Positions 11,701-25,900 of a stretch of DNA of 64,000 bases are shown piece by piece; the stretch's first letter is position 1, and every line of letters begins with the position of its first letter. This DNA comes from Litoditis marina (taxonomy: Eukaryota; Nematoda; Chromadorea; Rhabditida; Rhabditidae). Both the position numbers and the translations under genes were made by a program. Location: positions 34,381,336 to 34,445,335 of the forward strand of contig OZ038433.1 in assembly GCA_964036275.1 (NCBI GenBank), read 5' to 3'. The notes below the pieces were generated by a model. The model worked only from the letters and a program-made list of their open reading frames with translations, made no database searches and was not told where the DNA came from.

Positions 11701-14129
11701 TACAAGACACCGCCCCTTCTTTAACAACAATAAGGCCAACCGCCTTAAGTGGTACTAACGAATATTCAATGACAACCTCTTTTTCTTATCGCCTTACCTT
11801 AACTGGTTCAAATAGTAGTTGGATGGCACATTCGAATCTATAAAGCAAACTGAACTGAACTTCATTTGAATTTTGGCTTTTGTGAAATTCCCGCGCACAT
11901 GAAAGACAAAATTATTATTTTCAAAAACGCTTTTCATTCGGTCCATTCAGCCTAAAAAATTGGAATTCTTTAATTGGAAAAATGTGCAGTTCTTTTAACT
12001 CGAAAAAACGGTTGGAAACAAAACGTGAACTTTATGTTATAACAACAATAGAAATTTAATAGTATTATCTCGAATTTTCAGGTAACTGCATTTTTATCCC
12101 ATAAAAGTGATCTTCTCACCAGGCCACGCCCTCTTATTGCGGCTGTCTCAGCGCAATTATTCTGAACCTCTCTTCAATTCCAATTTGTTAGCTTGTTGTT
12201 TTGTGCTCGGCGCCAGATTAATAAACCCAGATCCTGAATGTGCATTGCGTGTTTGGAATTGGCCGAAATTCCCAACAAAATGTTGAAAAAACAGCAATCG
12301 GACATTTTCGAGGTAGTTGCTAGAGTTAGTTCACGATTTTGGACGCAACAAGTCAAAATCACCCTGTCTACAATTTTTTTATAGCTCTCACAATGAATTC
12401 GATAGAATAATGAATACTTCACTGCAACAACATCATGTGTTTACGATTCACTTTGTGATTTACTGCTTTTTTCACTTGTTTCTCTCTGTCGTATGGGAAA
12501 ATCACGTTTTCGTTTTTTCTATCGCTTACATTTGAAAGGACTCATAAGGGCGTAGTTTTGGAAATTCGATCAGGTTGCATTGCCTTGTTTTTGAAAAAGT
12601 ATTCTTGTCGTTATTACTGCATTGTTTGCTTCTTGAACCGCTAACGTAGTGTAGGCTTTCCGGAAAGATTAGGCAAACCTGAATCGTAAAAAGTGTAGAA
12701 CATCGTTCTCTACACGGTTTCCACTAGTGTTTTTAATATTCTGCCTTCAACTGTGCAAACATTCAGCTGTTCGTTTCATCATAGTTTCGTGTTACATCAT
12801 CTGTTTCGGGAAACGAGAAAATAACATTAACACGCAGGTACATTGTAGCTAGGTCACACTTTTTTGCTTCTAAGTTATTCTGCTTCGCAGTTTGTGATCG
12901 CCTTTCAATTCGAAGAACAAGTTAGCAGTAAATGAAGAAGTAACATGAAATGAAATTTCACGTGATGAAGAACAACATCCGCTATTGAAGTTTTCAATTC
13001 TTTTCCATTTTATCATGTTTCCGTTATTCAAAATTGGACGGATATTGACTATACGGGAATGTAATTGCATGCACTAAACTATGATATAGAATTTCAATTA
13101 AAATTTGATAGAATTTCATTTCGCCCCTTAAGTTTGAGCACAATTTCGTTAAACTATACTTAGCGTACGGAAATTACATTGGAAGTTTTATCAATCTAAT
13201 CGAGTTTCGTCGACCTCTATCCAATCATATTCGCAGCTAATTTCGTTTTGTAAACATCTTTCGGACGACATCTGATTGAACTGGTTTTGACATGCGCAGA
13301 ATGGTGTCAAAACATGAGAGCAACATTACTGGATTGGAACTCCCCGGGGGTCCAGAGGAATGCACACTCGCATGGCCGGCAACGAACAACTAGTCATCTT
13401 GACCAGTCTCTCTTTTGACACTAACCTTGATTTAATGAAAAACTCTTGTATCTACCCTTCTTCCTAAATTCTACTTTAAACTTGAACTTTTTTCAATACA
13501 AGTTTTTATTTAGTGTCCTTTCATCTCCTAATGCAATTTATATTTTATGTGACAAAGTTATGATCAAAAAGTACTGTTCACTTTTCCCAGTTCCCAATCC
13601 TACTATTTCACTACCTATTTGTAACGTTCACCGCATTTTCTATTATGTTTTTCTACGATTTTCGCTCAAACTGAAGCATTTCCTCCCTGCACTTCTAATC
13701 TATTGGTTAGTGTGTGAGTCTGCTCGTGACATAAAATAATTCGGAAAACGATGAAATGAGCTCAATTTGAAGCAAGAAGTGCTCGCTATGAATACTACGG
13801 GTTTTTAGTAAATTTGCCCAGAAGATGCCATTTACTGCGAACGAAAATATAAACTTGTCATTGACATGTGTCAGGAGAGAATTAATTTAGCTATCGTGAG
13901 AACCTTGCATTACGCCGCATATTATACTTATTTCTTACTCACTAAATGTATCTTGGCTTATAGAGTATTTTGTGCACTATTCATTTTGTTTTTACTCAAT
14001 ATTTGTCCATTCTTTCATCTTTCTCAGAATCATTTGAAAAATATAAATTGGATGCTGTTTTTTTAACATCGAGGATTAAAGATGGTTAATTATGTTCTTC
14101 TTTATAGAGTACATGCGAGTGAGTTGGCA
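8761..14129. other. Intergenic stretch with no gene recognised
   Basis: Several short frames exist (for example 9429-9656 on minus, and 10498-10957 and 11472-11843 on plus). None has recognisable domains, flanking splice signals or compositional support. Small features are a C9 tract near 11109, a C8 tract near 11590 and an EcoRI-rich palindrome ATTCGAATTCCGGAATTCG at 10751. Otherwise it is AT-rich spacer. Confidence 0.5.
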
Positions 14130-17100
14130 ATGATTGTTCGTACCATTTTCTTCTGTAGCTCCTTGTTTCTTCTGTGTCGGGCGGTTGCTCGGTTTGAGCC
14201 GTCGTCGGTTAGCTCATCGTCACTCGTTATTCGTATGATCCGTAGCACCAATGTGAGCAGTTTCGACATGACAGTACAGGTTGGTGTAGTTATATATTCA
14301 CACGTTTGTTCAAGGATTTATATTTTTTTTCTTCTCAATAATAAACAAGTACGGAAACTCTCGAGAGTCTCGCAGCACCCTTCAATTTTTCCTTTTAAAT
14401 TTTGTTTCATGTTTTCTTAAGGGTGTTCAATCTTTTAATGAACTCACTCTGTAGTTTCTTAAAAATAACTATCCCAGGGAGCGTAGTATCCACATTACAG
14501 AAAGTGTTCATTGGGGTACTATATCTTATTTGTGAGACCTAAGTTAAAACATGGTTCATTCTATATGTCTAGAGTATGGTCTACCCGAACAAATGTTTTC
14601 TTAGTATGCATTGTACTACTTATGTATAAATAATGTATATATTTTGCAGATTTTCGACTTAGATAGACTTATCGAGTACAGGAAAACAGAGCTGAAGGGT
14701 TCGAAGATTGACCAGGTGGGAATTCTTAATCACAATTTAGCATCAACTGTTTTTAAACTTATTTCAAGGTGGGTTTCTTATGTGACAACAAAACCAGCTA
14801 ATCAAACATCACAATATGTTTTTTTGCACAACCAATCAACATTTTATAGCCATAACGCTCAGGTTATTTCCAAGTAGTTTCGTTCACAATTTATTTATGT
14901 ACAGAATACTTTTGCGTAGGCAAATTCTCCATAATTAACGGGTGATAACGCTCTATTAGAGAGCATTGCTAAGATACAAGATCATGAAAGTTATAATTAT
15001 CACACATCTGCAATGAAATGTAGGCAAGTCTTTCCTAATTTTCTCATATGTAATGTAGAAGGAAACTGTGAATAAAAGCAAAAACTCTTACAAGTGAAAA
15101 AATTGTTCAAGTTTTATTTAATTTTGAGAGCGCTCCATGAAATTTAACCAAAAAATTTCGTAATAGCGAATCTCGCATTCAGACTTCTTTTCTTATTTCC
15201 TGTCTGTAGCCGATCTATGTTTTGACCATGCTCTGGCAATTAGTTCATTGTGTAATTGAAGAGAGCTGGTGCGATTGAGCTTGTGCTCGGGTGATTGGCC
15301 AGCATTAAGTTACCGCCTTGTTTGTATCGACTCGCCGGACAATTACGATGATTGACATACGCAGTCGACCAGACTGACAGTTTATCTTATGAGGAGAACC
15401 GAATAATCATAAAGAAAGTTACTGGCGCTCATAGAGTTTTGTTGCGTTACAAGGTACTTTTACAATTCTGAAAACATGTGTCAGTTATATGGTTAGAGAA
15501 ATCTCGATAAGATACAGCTTCCAAACTGAGTCCATAAAACGAATTGGAACTGTCAAACAAGGTACTTTGTGATAACATCTCAGTTTTGAGCTGAATCTTA
15601 TGAGATGAGAGCTAAAAAGGTCATCATCCTGTAAAGTGTATTGGTGACCCAGGTGGGTCAGAACGGCAGATTATGGTTAGCTGTGTTTTTAGTTCAATCC
15701 CACTGAATTGTGATGTGTATGCAAATCAGATTGCGACTCATATGCGCTCCTTCTCTCTACTAACCATTCCAACAAACAAGCTCCAAGAAAATTTTAAGTA
15801 TACCAGTTCCAATTCTAATTGCGTTGATGGTAATCAAATATTGATTTTACAGTTGTTCTCCTTCGATGGACTTACTCCTGGAACCTGGTTCGCATTTCGA
15901 ATACACTACCAGATTCACTATGAGCAAGATCAAACATCAGCAACCACCCGATCGGATCTTCGAACAAAGCAGGTGAGAATTCTTTCACGGTTGCAGGAAC
16001 TACAACTAACTCTTCAGCATGGTTTCAATAGTTCAGTACGATTAAATTCTGTAGTCACGGGAGAACGTTAAGGAAAATCTTTGGAAACTCATTTCTAAGC
16101 AAATGAGATGACCACTTTATTCAAGTCATGATTCTGTTTGGTTTTGAAAATTCACCCGTACAAAGTTTGTTTGAACAATATACTAACTAGTTGAGTTTTC
16201 AGGAAATCATCATAAGAACCAAGGATACCGATCGTGAGAATCCGAATCAGATCAATGATACTGTGGCGTACATTGACGACGTCTTTGTTACCAAGGACAA
16301 TATCTACATTGGAGTTGCGTCTGTGTTCAAGGACACGAAAAAGGTGAGTTCAATACTGTATTTTCATCAAAAGATGTCAAAATACCAACTGTTATTCACG
16401 GATATTTTATATTAACAAAAACAGAAGGTGTTTGAACGGAGAAAATGCTAAAAGTGAATACTCTCTACAAGCCACGCGTTTTTCCGGTTCTGATCAATTT
16501 TTTGTTAGCATGATGACAGTCACTATGCAAAAGTATGTTGTTGACATTAACGTTTTTTCCTATTCATCCCAAATAACAGATGAATAAACATAGTTTGGAC
16601 CACCACATATACAGAATAAAAACTTATGCTACTTATACAGATGGATCTACTAGGGATAGTTGTTACCAGTTTTGTTTTCAAAATTTATAATTAAACACTT
16701 AGTGTTTTTCATAGTTTTAATCAACTTCATATGCTCATTACTGCCAGCTAGTAGCATGCTACTTAACATCTACTTTCTGTGTAGTGCACATTGCTTATGT
16801 GCGTATATGTCGCATGATTAGTGTCTCAATATTGCCCGAGGGAACAGTTGCGCACTTTTATGAGAAACATGCAAGAGATGTGCAACCATGAGTAGATTGT
16901 GAGATATTTTCAACTTAGTGATACCAAACCCATACAAGATGAAAAACTTCCGATTGTACCGAGATAATTGTAGTCACAATTGTCTATAAAATCAAAATTT
17001 CCAGTAACATACAGCAACAACAAACATGTTTTCAGCTCTTCTTATAGCTATTTCTGGAACTGAAATCATTCAATATCCAATTGAACTAGCAATCTTTCAA

Positions 17101-17949
17101 TGCTATGATCATGAAAGTATGTCGTCGGTAAAACTTGTAGTTCAAAATTGTTTCAACCCTGTTTCAAAACGATTCTGAGGTTCGTAGAGGGCTTCTTCAC
17201 TGAACACATAGGTTCATAATCATTTGTGAAACTGTTAAGTTTCTCCATATGGATTTCGTTCGTACCGTCTGATTTCAATCGGTTCAATTAGTATATTTGG
17301 ACAACATTTTAGGTAATAACAGTGATCGTGCCCGAGCTGCGATGTGCAAAGGGAGTTCTCAAACCCTTGGCTCAACAGGTAGAAAAATATGTTTTTTTTT
17401 TCCTTCGAAGGCCGTCACTTCTCCTCTTAATATACATCCCGAACACAATCTCAATCTGGTACTTCTCAAACATACGCTGTTTCTCTTCTATCACATCCAA
17501 CGATATCAAACTAGCAAAACAGTGCACAAAGCGAGAGACGCAGGCTGGGACAAAATTTAAATACTGGTTTTGCTAGCTCTATTTCAGAGAATTTGGAAGT
17601 GGTTATCAGCTGTTAATGATTCGACCACGAATATAATAGAAAATTTCACATAGCAGACTCAACAAAATTTACAACCGAAATAGTTCAATTTGTCAAGTTC
17701 CAATTTCAGGTTGTACATCACGCGTCCTTCCACTTCGACTTGACACTTCTTGGAGATGGGAATAACTCGTGCACGAAGATTTGTGTTTTTCCTTTTGTTC
17801 GAGTTTCTATACAGAACAGAACGAGTGAGACGTTTCGCGGAAAAGAGTGGTGCGGTGGCGTGGATGATGCCAGAAAACTCATAAAACAAAGCCCCGGAAA
17901 TATACTGTATTTAATCTCAGTTTGTTTAGTTCTCTTGCTGAGGTTATGA
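14130..17949 (+). CDS. Secreted FN3-like protein with probable GPI-anchor tail
   Basis: Six exons (14130-14279, 14650-14715, 15853-15972, 16203-16343, 17313-17378, 17710-17949), all phase 0, give 260 residues. Met at 14130 was chosen because it opens a clear signal peptide (MIVRTIFFCSSLFLLCRAVA). Residues about 27-115 look like one fibronectin type III fold; LTPGTWFAFRIHYQI matches the conserved FN3 'L.PGT.Y.F.V' strand, followed by polar TSATTRSD. The second half is strand-rich and has four Cys (RCAKG, NSCTKIC, EWCGG). Possible N-glycosylation sites include NVSS, NDT, NNS and NRTS. The C-terminus is a short hydrophobic run (ILYLISVCLVLLLRL) with no cytoplasmic tail, as in GPI-anchored proteins; a single-pass anchor is the alternative. 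I do not recognise a named orthologue. Intron 5 contains a fragment of the family D MITE. Confidence 0.8.
17456..17560. mobile_element. Family D MITE fragment in intron 5 of the FN3-like gene
   Basis: It contains ctcaaacatacgctgtttct and, in opposite sense, agcgagagacgcaggctgg, both close to arms of the full element at 6281-6458. The ends are lost. Confidence 0.5.
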
Positions 17950-18234
17950 TGTGAAAATGGTTACTTCGATCTTTCTTAACTTCACTTAACTTCATTTCAA
18001 TTTTGCGTTTTCAGGACACGTAACTACAGTAGCTAAAGCAACTTAATCCAAAATCGCATTTGTTGTACATTAAGATTATTTAGATACTAAAGTTCTTTTC
18101 TCGAACCCACTATTCTGAGTCAATTTTCACGTTTTCTCAGAAATTATAGTATAATGACCAAATATATCCCCAAATGAATACAGTTTTTGATTGGTTCGTA
18201 CCCCTCCCGTTAGAATTAGTAGTCAGTTTGTTAA

Positions 18235-18406
18235 TAGGGTGGTTAACCAATTCCAAAGTCGATTAAATTCAACTTCCATTCCAACCAATGTTTGAAAGTT
18301 TGAAATGTTCTATTGCATTTATTACTTATTTCAAAAAAAGGTTATTTCTACAGAGCTGTCCGAATTATTCCTAACTTCAATTGAATTAAAGTGCTTAACC
18401 ACCCTA
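18235..18406. mobile_element. Small MITE with TAGGGTGGTTAA termini
   Basis: It starts TAGGGTGGTTAA and ends TTAACCACCCTA, a perfect 12-bp terminal inverted repeat over about 172 bp. The termini resemble the hAT-like ends of the 59459-60109 element (TAGGGTTGTTA). I could not see a clean 8-bp target duplication here. It lies in the spacer between the FN3-like gene and monooxygenase A. The rest of that spacer (17950-19970) shows no gene. Confidence 0.6.
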
Positions 18407-19965
18407 CTTCAACCGAAGGTGCGCTAAAAAGTGGTTAGGAAACGAACTTTGGTTATCGACCCGGGTGTGAACTCTGCGAACTACCGCATTTCCCCATTTC
18501 ACACGATGAACAAACAGTTGTTTTTTCTGGTTAACTAGTCGTGTTTGCTCCAGTTGGGAGAAAAATATCAAACAATTAGAAAACTTCGCCGGTGGTCTGG
18601 AGCAACTGAGAAAAAGAACCCGACTATTGGGTTAACCCGCCTTTTTTGTTAAAATCAACATTGTGCGTTCGGTTGCTATAATTATAAAAAGCAGAGTAGA
18701 AACGATTTCCACCCCAGTTCAATATTTTCACTTTGTTAGTTGTAGTTGCTTGTGTGTTACCGTTTTACCATCTCCTTTCGTCAACTTGTACCGGTAACGT
18801 ATTATCAAATAAACATTGTTTTTCGAATTTTTCTCACTCGTCAAATAAAAGTGTGTAGTTATCCAATGGAAGTGTCTAGTGTACAATTTATTCGTCGTAC
18901 ATTACAAAAACAAAACGCCTTTGTGATAAATGTCAATAGAGGCGTTCGGTTTGCGATAAGATAACGCCAAAATGTAGCTTGGTAAGGAATACACATATCA
19001 TAACTCGACAAGAAAGATTGGCCGGTAAGTGAGGTATCCAATAGTTCGTTCATTATCGTTTCAAATTTACAGGCACCCCGTTCGAGTTTTTAAAATGTTT
19101 AAATAGTGTTTTTTGATAAAATTCGGATAGATTTTTATCAATAGCAACAGATAAAAGTTTGCGTGTTATATAAAATTTGTTCCTTAAGAAGTTATCGACT
19201 GCATGAAGTTATCGACCCTTTACTAGAGATCACAGATTATATATCTCAAATTTACTTCTAGTAACGTGCATAGCAACGTAAAACGTAAATTGTTGCTGGA
19301 TTCCATAACCTCGGAGAAAATTGTGTTTTCAAGGTTATTTTACCGTGCGTTAATGGAACATTGTATTCGAACCCTGATGAAAACTCTATATAACTAAAAA
19401 CTATCTCCGAACGTATATAAAAAATGTGAATGGTTTGTCATATTTCCGATCAGTCTTCTCATTTAAACACTAAAACGTAGCTATTTTTAGTGAATTTCTT
19501 GTTCTATTAACACAAAACGTTCCCTTTACCGGCTTGCTTTCCACTATTTCCTATTTATTTCTGTGATGCCCTGAGGTGTACTTGAATCCTTTCGTTCCGA
19601 TCCAGACGCATAGACAACTCTTTGGTAACGGAAACTTCTTGGTCTCTCTGCTGTCAAATGACTGATTTTATGGTTATCATACCCCACTCTGTCTCCATTT
19701 GAAAACCCACGTGTGTGCTGCGATCACGTAAAAAGAGGGCATATGCCACCAGTTGTTACGACTAGTTTACCAGACCACCCATTCTTTGTTGTTGAACTAC
19801 TTTGAGTTGTTAGAGGAACACGTTCCGTCCTCTCTCTTTCTCTCTTTTGATGGCAAATATTTTTCTGAGTGAATGAAAAGTTGAGGAGTTTATCTCGATT
19901 ATTCATCAACGTTTTCACAAGCTGTTCTACAAACTGTTAGGTATGAAAATCGAATGTCCGGTTAT

Positions 19966-19975
19966 CCTGATTCAG
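19966..19975 (+). promoter_or_regulatory. Probable spliced-leader acceptor of monooxygenase A
   Basis: The sequence tcctgattcag ends at 19975, four bases before the ATG. A TTCAG so close to the start codon is typical of nematode trans-splice sites. A 5'UTR intron would look the same. Confidence 0.5.
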
Positions 19976-19979
19976 ATAG

Positions 19980-22900
19980 ATGTCGAAACGTCAGAAGGTG
20001 GCTATCGTCGGCGCAGGAGCCTCTGGCCTTCCGAGTATACGGTATATAATTATTCTCTCTCTCCAATTCCCCCCCCCCCCTCTTCCTCTTACTTCCCCTC
20101 AGTCTCTTTTTCTCTCTCTTTCAATTTACAGCATTACCATACAACAACTCTATGTTTTTCCATCTTTCATTCCGATGCAGACTTCATAGAAGATTGTAAT
20201 GATGCTTTTTAACTGGTTCGCATTTTGGAAGGGATAACACTTATAAAGCAATATGATTGTAAGAGTATTTGTATTTACTAGGCACTACCCCGTGAGTTGG
20301 TTCAGTCAAACGATGGTGATGCAAAAATCTGTAACCAATCAGTTAACGGGAATTGATAACACTCGAACCACATAACTACTATATCCGTTTGTCCCTTTAT
20401 TGTGAGATGCTTTACAACAAAGTGACCAACAAATGAAACAAGCCGTACACAAGTTAATTTAGAAAAAATATATGTCAAGTTCTTATCTTACCGAATGAGT
20501 GCATGTTCCAGACACGCACTCCTTTACGGGTTAGATGTGACTTGCTTCGAGGGTTCCGGTCACTGTGGTGGCCTGTGGAAGTTCAAGCCGGAGGAGACCG
20601 ATGGTTGGTTTACTGTAGAACTGAGAAAGGAGAACAATGAATGCATAATGTGTAATGTTCCCAGCTGATATTGCACAAAAACACGCTTAGAACGTAACAT
20701 GTTTTCTGTTTAATTCTTTTTTATTGCCTTTTTTCCTGGTTGGTATAACTATGTGAAATTGAGATGGAAAATTATGGACATCGTCGAATATTGACGTCTT
20801 TGGATACCTTTTCAATACAGAATCTTCGGTGATGAAGTCAACAGTCATCAATACCAGCAAGGAGTTGACCGCATTTTCCGATTTTCCGCCCCCGCCCGAG
20901 ATGGCGAACTACATGCACAATACAGCGTTGTACAGGTGTAGTCTCGTTTAAACACTTGTAAACGTATACAGTATGACGGTGAAGCGCGGGGCAAGTTATA
21001 AACATGTAAATATCTGTGGAAAGTGTTCCAAAGTTTGTTTTGTAAAGTTAATGTCGGTGTGTTCATCAGAAAACCAATTTTGAAGGATAGCTGCAGGAAG
21101 TTACCACTGGACTGAGAGCGGGTAATGCGGGCAAATTAGCGCGCGTTCCGCGCTTTTCGAGCGCAATGGTTACTAACGTTGATTAAGGAATAACATTTCA
21201 CAGGAATTAACATAAATTTAACGATAGATTGTCCACATGGGATGGTTTATTTAATAGGCGAACGTTTCAATGATGGATTCTTCAAAAGTTAACATTCAAA
21301 AGCTCTTGTGTCTATGTTGTCTTTATTTCACATGTGAAACGGGTGAGACGAATAATGTAATTTTTATTCTGTTACTGAGCATGGCGTGACTTTTATTAGA
21401 AGTTTTCGAATAATATCCGAAGGTTTTCAACTTTAAGACTTTTAAGATACTTTCAATTGTACGCTGAACACTACGACCTTCTGAAGTACATCAAATTTTA
21501 TCACAAAGTTCTGGATGTAAGAAGATCGTCAAGTTACGCCGAAGATGGTACTTGGGATGTGACCTACACGTACCAGTGAGCGTTTGAAATTCTCTTTGAA
21601 ATATATTCGGGCACAAAGCTTTCCGCAATTCATTATCATAGTACGCAAAATGTTGTTTTCCTACTGGCTCATGGGGGGGGGGGTGAACAGAGAACGATAA
21701 GCAAATATAACAAAAAAGAAAGACACAATTGTGAGAGAGCTCGAGGTTGGGATAATAGGTTCTCAAGTTAACAACATCAAACCTCAACAAGTACGAGTTA
21801 TTGCCAAGTGTACAATTTGACCGGATTTCTTAAAGGTTAAAGTTATGGTATCATTCAGAGATGGAGAAAAACACACTGACCGTTTTGATGGCGTTTTGAT
21901 GTGTTCCGGACATCACACAATTCCCCATTGGCCAAAACCATTTCCCGGACAAGAGAGGTTCAGAGGAAGCATCATTCACTCTCACAGTTACAAGGATCAC
22001 AGAGGTGATCAGATCATCTTCTATTCATGGACTACAACATAGCGAATGGAAGATAATTTTTGTATAATTGCTGACGTCAAAACCTAAGCTAGTCTTTTAA
22101 ACAATATCATTAACCTGTGAAAGTGAAGTGCATTTCATTTTTCTTATGAGATTCAGACGGAACAGTCGAAAATGAACCTGTTTAGATTGGGAAATGAAAA
22201 AAATAACATGGAACTGTCCAGACTAGGGAATGTTTTCGTTTTAGGATACGAGGACAAGGTGGTTGTGGTCGTAGGTATCGGCAACTCAGGAGTAGACGTC
22301 GCAGTGGAGCTGAGCAAAATCGCAAAACATGTCAGTTTATATTGAATTCCATAGAGAATTATTCCATGTAAATTGAATATGTGCAAGCGAGACACATAAG
22401 TATGTCAACATTACAGTTTATTGATAATACAAAGTGTTGTTGCAAATGAATTTTTGTTTGAGGTGTACCTGGTAACACGCAGAGGATCTTGGATAGTGAA
22501 CAGAGTTTATGACTACGGAGAGCCTTTTGATATGGCTCTGAGCAAGTAAGCCGCGGTTTCTGTTGTTTGGAAACTATAAAAACATCCTCGTCCACATTCA
22601 TTTGAGAATCATAATTGAATATATTTTTGCTATGAATAATATTTCATTCACTTCATTCAATCTACTGAGTTTCAGTCGTTTCAACGCTACTCTACAGCAA
22701 CTTATGCCGATTTGGTTGCAAAACACCGTAATTGAGAGGAAGCTAAACCAGAGATTTGACCATTTCCGTTACGGACTAAAACCAGCACATCGTTTCTACA
22801 GGTAATAATCAGAATATAACTGGGGAAAAGGTCAGACTTATGTTTATTTTTTTCCGAAGGTGTGCCTGTTTTCCTAGACAACGACGCAAACACTAACATA

Positions 22901-25900
22901 CGACACGACTGATTAATATCAGTTTCATGCTCGTTCACAATGTTCACGTAAACGTAAAACAATGTGCTGAAGAACAGAGGTGAATGGTTGTGAAATACAT
23001 GACTAGCGTAGTGAGATATACGTGGCTAGCGTAGAAAAATCCAACGAGTGGATAAGCATGATTATTTGATTATTAAAGAAACCGTTCCGCTATAATCGGA
23101 GTACCACGAAAAATTTAAAAAGCTCAAAAAAGTTTCTCAATGCCTTTCCATAAACCACGAGAAAACGTACTGATTAGAAATTTGTAAAATTTGCATAACA
23201 TCAAGCAATAAATAGAGGACATGAACATTTTCACTGTGGCGCAATTTGACTCGGTTCATTTACGTCCAGATTTATTTTCATTTGTTAGTCTCTAATCGTG
23301 TATTCGTATGTGATAGAGTGTTTCAAATCATTTTTGCACTTCTATAGGCTATTTTGAGCATGCCCTGTACGCAACCCCCCTATCGGTGTCATTACGTAAG
23401 CCGCTTTTTAAAGAAAATGAAGCAAGATAGAGATAGGAAAGTATATATTTTTGGGTTTTTCATTTGCCAAAAGGTCTGAATATTAACTCATAAGTCAAAA
23501 TTAGAGCGGGACGGATTCTTTAAACATTTGGTTCACCGTTCAGTGCACATCCGACGATAAACGACGAGCTGCCTAACCGACTCGCCTGCGGAACTGTGAA
23601 AATCAAACCGAATATCCGACGCTTCACCGAAGGTAGTATTGAGTTTCAGGATGGATCGGTTGTGGACAACGTTGATAACGTGAGTCGGGAACAGAAATGA
23701 AATCGAAAATTCATGATCTCTGATTTATGAATTCGTATCACAATCATGGTAATTTGCCAAACCGAAGCAACACCCAAGCGATGATATACTATCACGAAAA
23801 ACATATTATCGTTGTTACAATTAAGTTATATATGGAATAGTATTTACGCTTATTAACCACAACCTTTCTAGGTTATATTTTCGACTGGATATACGTTCAA
23901 CTGCAACTTGGTCGAGGGTGGAGAAGTCATTCCTGTTGATCACAATCAGGTAACCTCATCAATTTATATTTCAATTTTCATTTAGTGTTTCATTCATAAC
24001 CACAACCACAAAAACATTTGGTTGATAGAAACATAATGTGACAACATTCGACTGTGCAACGTTCAGGTTGATTTGTACAAATACATGTTTCCACTTCAAA
24101 CAACGGATCACAATACCCTCGCAGTTATTGGAATGATTCAGGTGGGTAGAATATTATATGAAGCAACCCTGTTTTCTTCACTTGTACCTGGGTATCAAAG
24201 TTATGTGTACACAAAACGGAGCATTCTACTTTAACCATACAAACTAATCTTATACGTGTTGAGAGGCCGAAGTAGCTGTGAAGGCATAGTACAGGCCGGC
24301 TGGACAGAATTTAGTACGATTTGGGTCAGACCGTATAGCCTATGAGATGTATATGTATACATCAGCGTACGCAGTCGCATCATTCACCAAAGTTCTCCTC
24401 GCAAAAAAGTGAGCAAACATCAGTTGCAAAATGAAGAAAGTTACATAAACGTGTTTAAGAAACATCACTGGGCAAGTTTTGTTCTCTGAAAAATCTCGTC
24501 AACCTTATTTCAGCCACTTGGATCAGTCATGCCTATTTCCGAGATGCAAGCTCGGGTTTTCTTCGAAAACTTTGTCGGCACACACAAACTTCCCTCGAAG
24601 GCGGAGGTCGGTTATTGCATTGAGTTGTATAGAAATACAAAAAAACTTGTCATATTAATTGAACTATTAAACAAACTTTAAAAAGAAAACTAGAGTACAA
24701 GGTAGAATTAGATTAAAACTTCGCACTCTTAAACTCGCCTTCAAACACAAAAACTTATTGGAAGTTTTCGAAAAACTAAAAACTCCACGACTATTATCAT
24801 TTCTTAGTGTTAACTTTTCACGATGTATTTGCACCCATCAGGACTATTCGAGCCATTGTTCGAATACATTACGTTGTTTCAGATGGACAAAGATATTCTC
24901 GAAAAACGAGAAGTCATGAGAGAACGATATGTGAAAAGCGAACGACACACAGTGCAGGTACTTGTGGACATCTTGTTAGAAACTCTGCACTCATCCTTGT
25001 TGGGGGATAATGTAGAGCTGGAAATAAACTTGCATAAAACATGAATTCATTTTAAACTTTTCTTCATATCACACGAGTGTGTTATCTTTCACCTCCTTGA
25101 CACTTAAAGAAACCGTTCCTCTCTAATTTGAGTTTCACGAAAAATTTAAAAAGCTCAAAAAAGTTTTTTAATGTCTTCCCATTGACCATGAAAAAACTTT
25201 CTGATTGAAAATTTGTAAAATTTGCATAACGTCAAGCAATAAAGAATAGGGCATGAACATTTTCACTGTGACGCAATTTGACTTGGTTCCTTTACATCCA
25301 GATTTATTTTGATTTTTTAGTTTCCAATTGTGTAGTCGCATGTGATAGAGTGTTTTAAAATCATTTTTGTACTTCTATAGGCTATTCTGAGCATACCCCG
25401 TACGCAACTCCCCTATCGGTGTCATTACGTAAGCCGCTTTTCTGAGAAAACGAAGCAAGATAGGGATATAAAAGTATATATTTTTGATAATGGTTTTTAA
25501 TTGCCATAGGGTCAGATTGTTAACTCAAAGGTCAAAATTAAAGCGGGACGGATTCTTTAAACATTAATTCACGTTGTTTTTAGGTGATGATAGAACAACT
25601 TAACTAAATCACAAGAAGTTCAAAGATGAACATCATCCTCGAATCATATCACTACGTTATAATAATCACTTCTTGGTTTGTTCAGGTAGACTATGTTCCC
25701 TACATGGATGAACTGGCTTGTCAGATCGGTTGTTATCCGAAGCTTACGGAGATCTTCAAGCAGGATCCTATTCTAGCAGTCAAGGTACGCATAATTACAT
25801 CTGTGTAACGACAAATTACCTGTCGACCTTCAATAATGATAATAGGACGCTTGATAGATAGATGAAATGACGAATAAAGTGCTGAATGTAGCGAGAGAGG

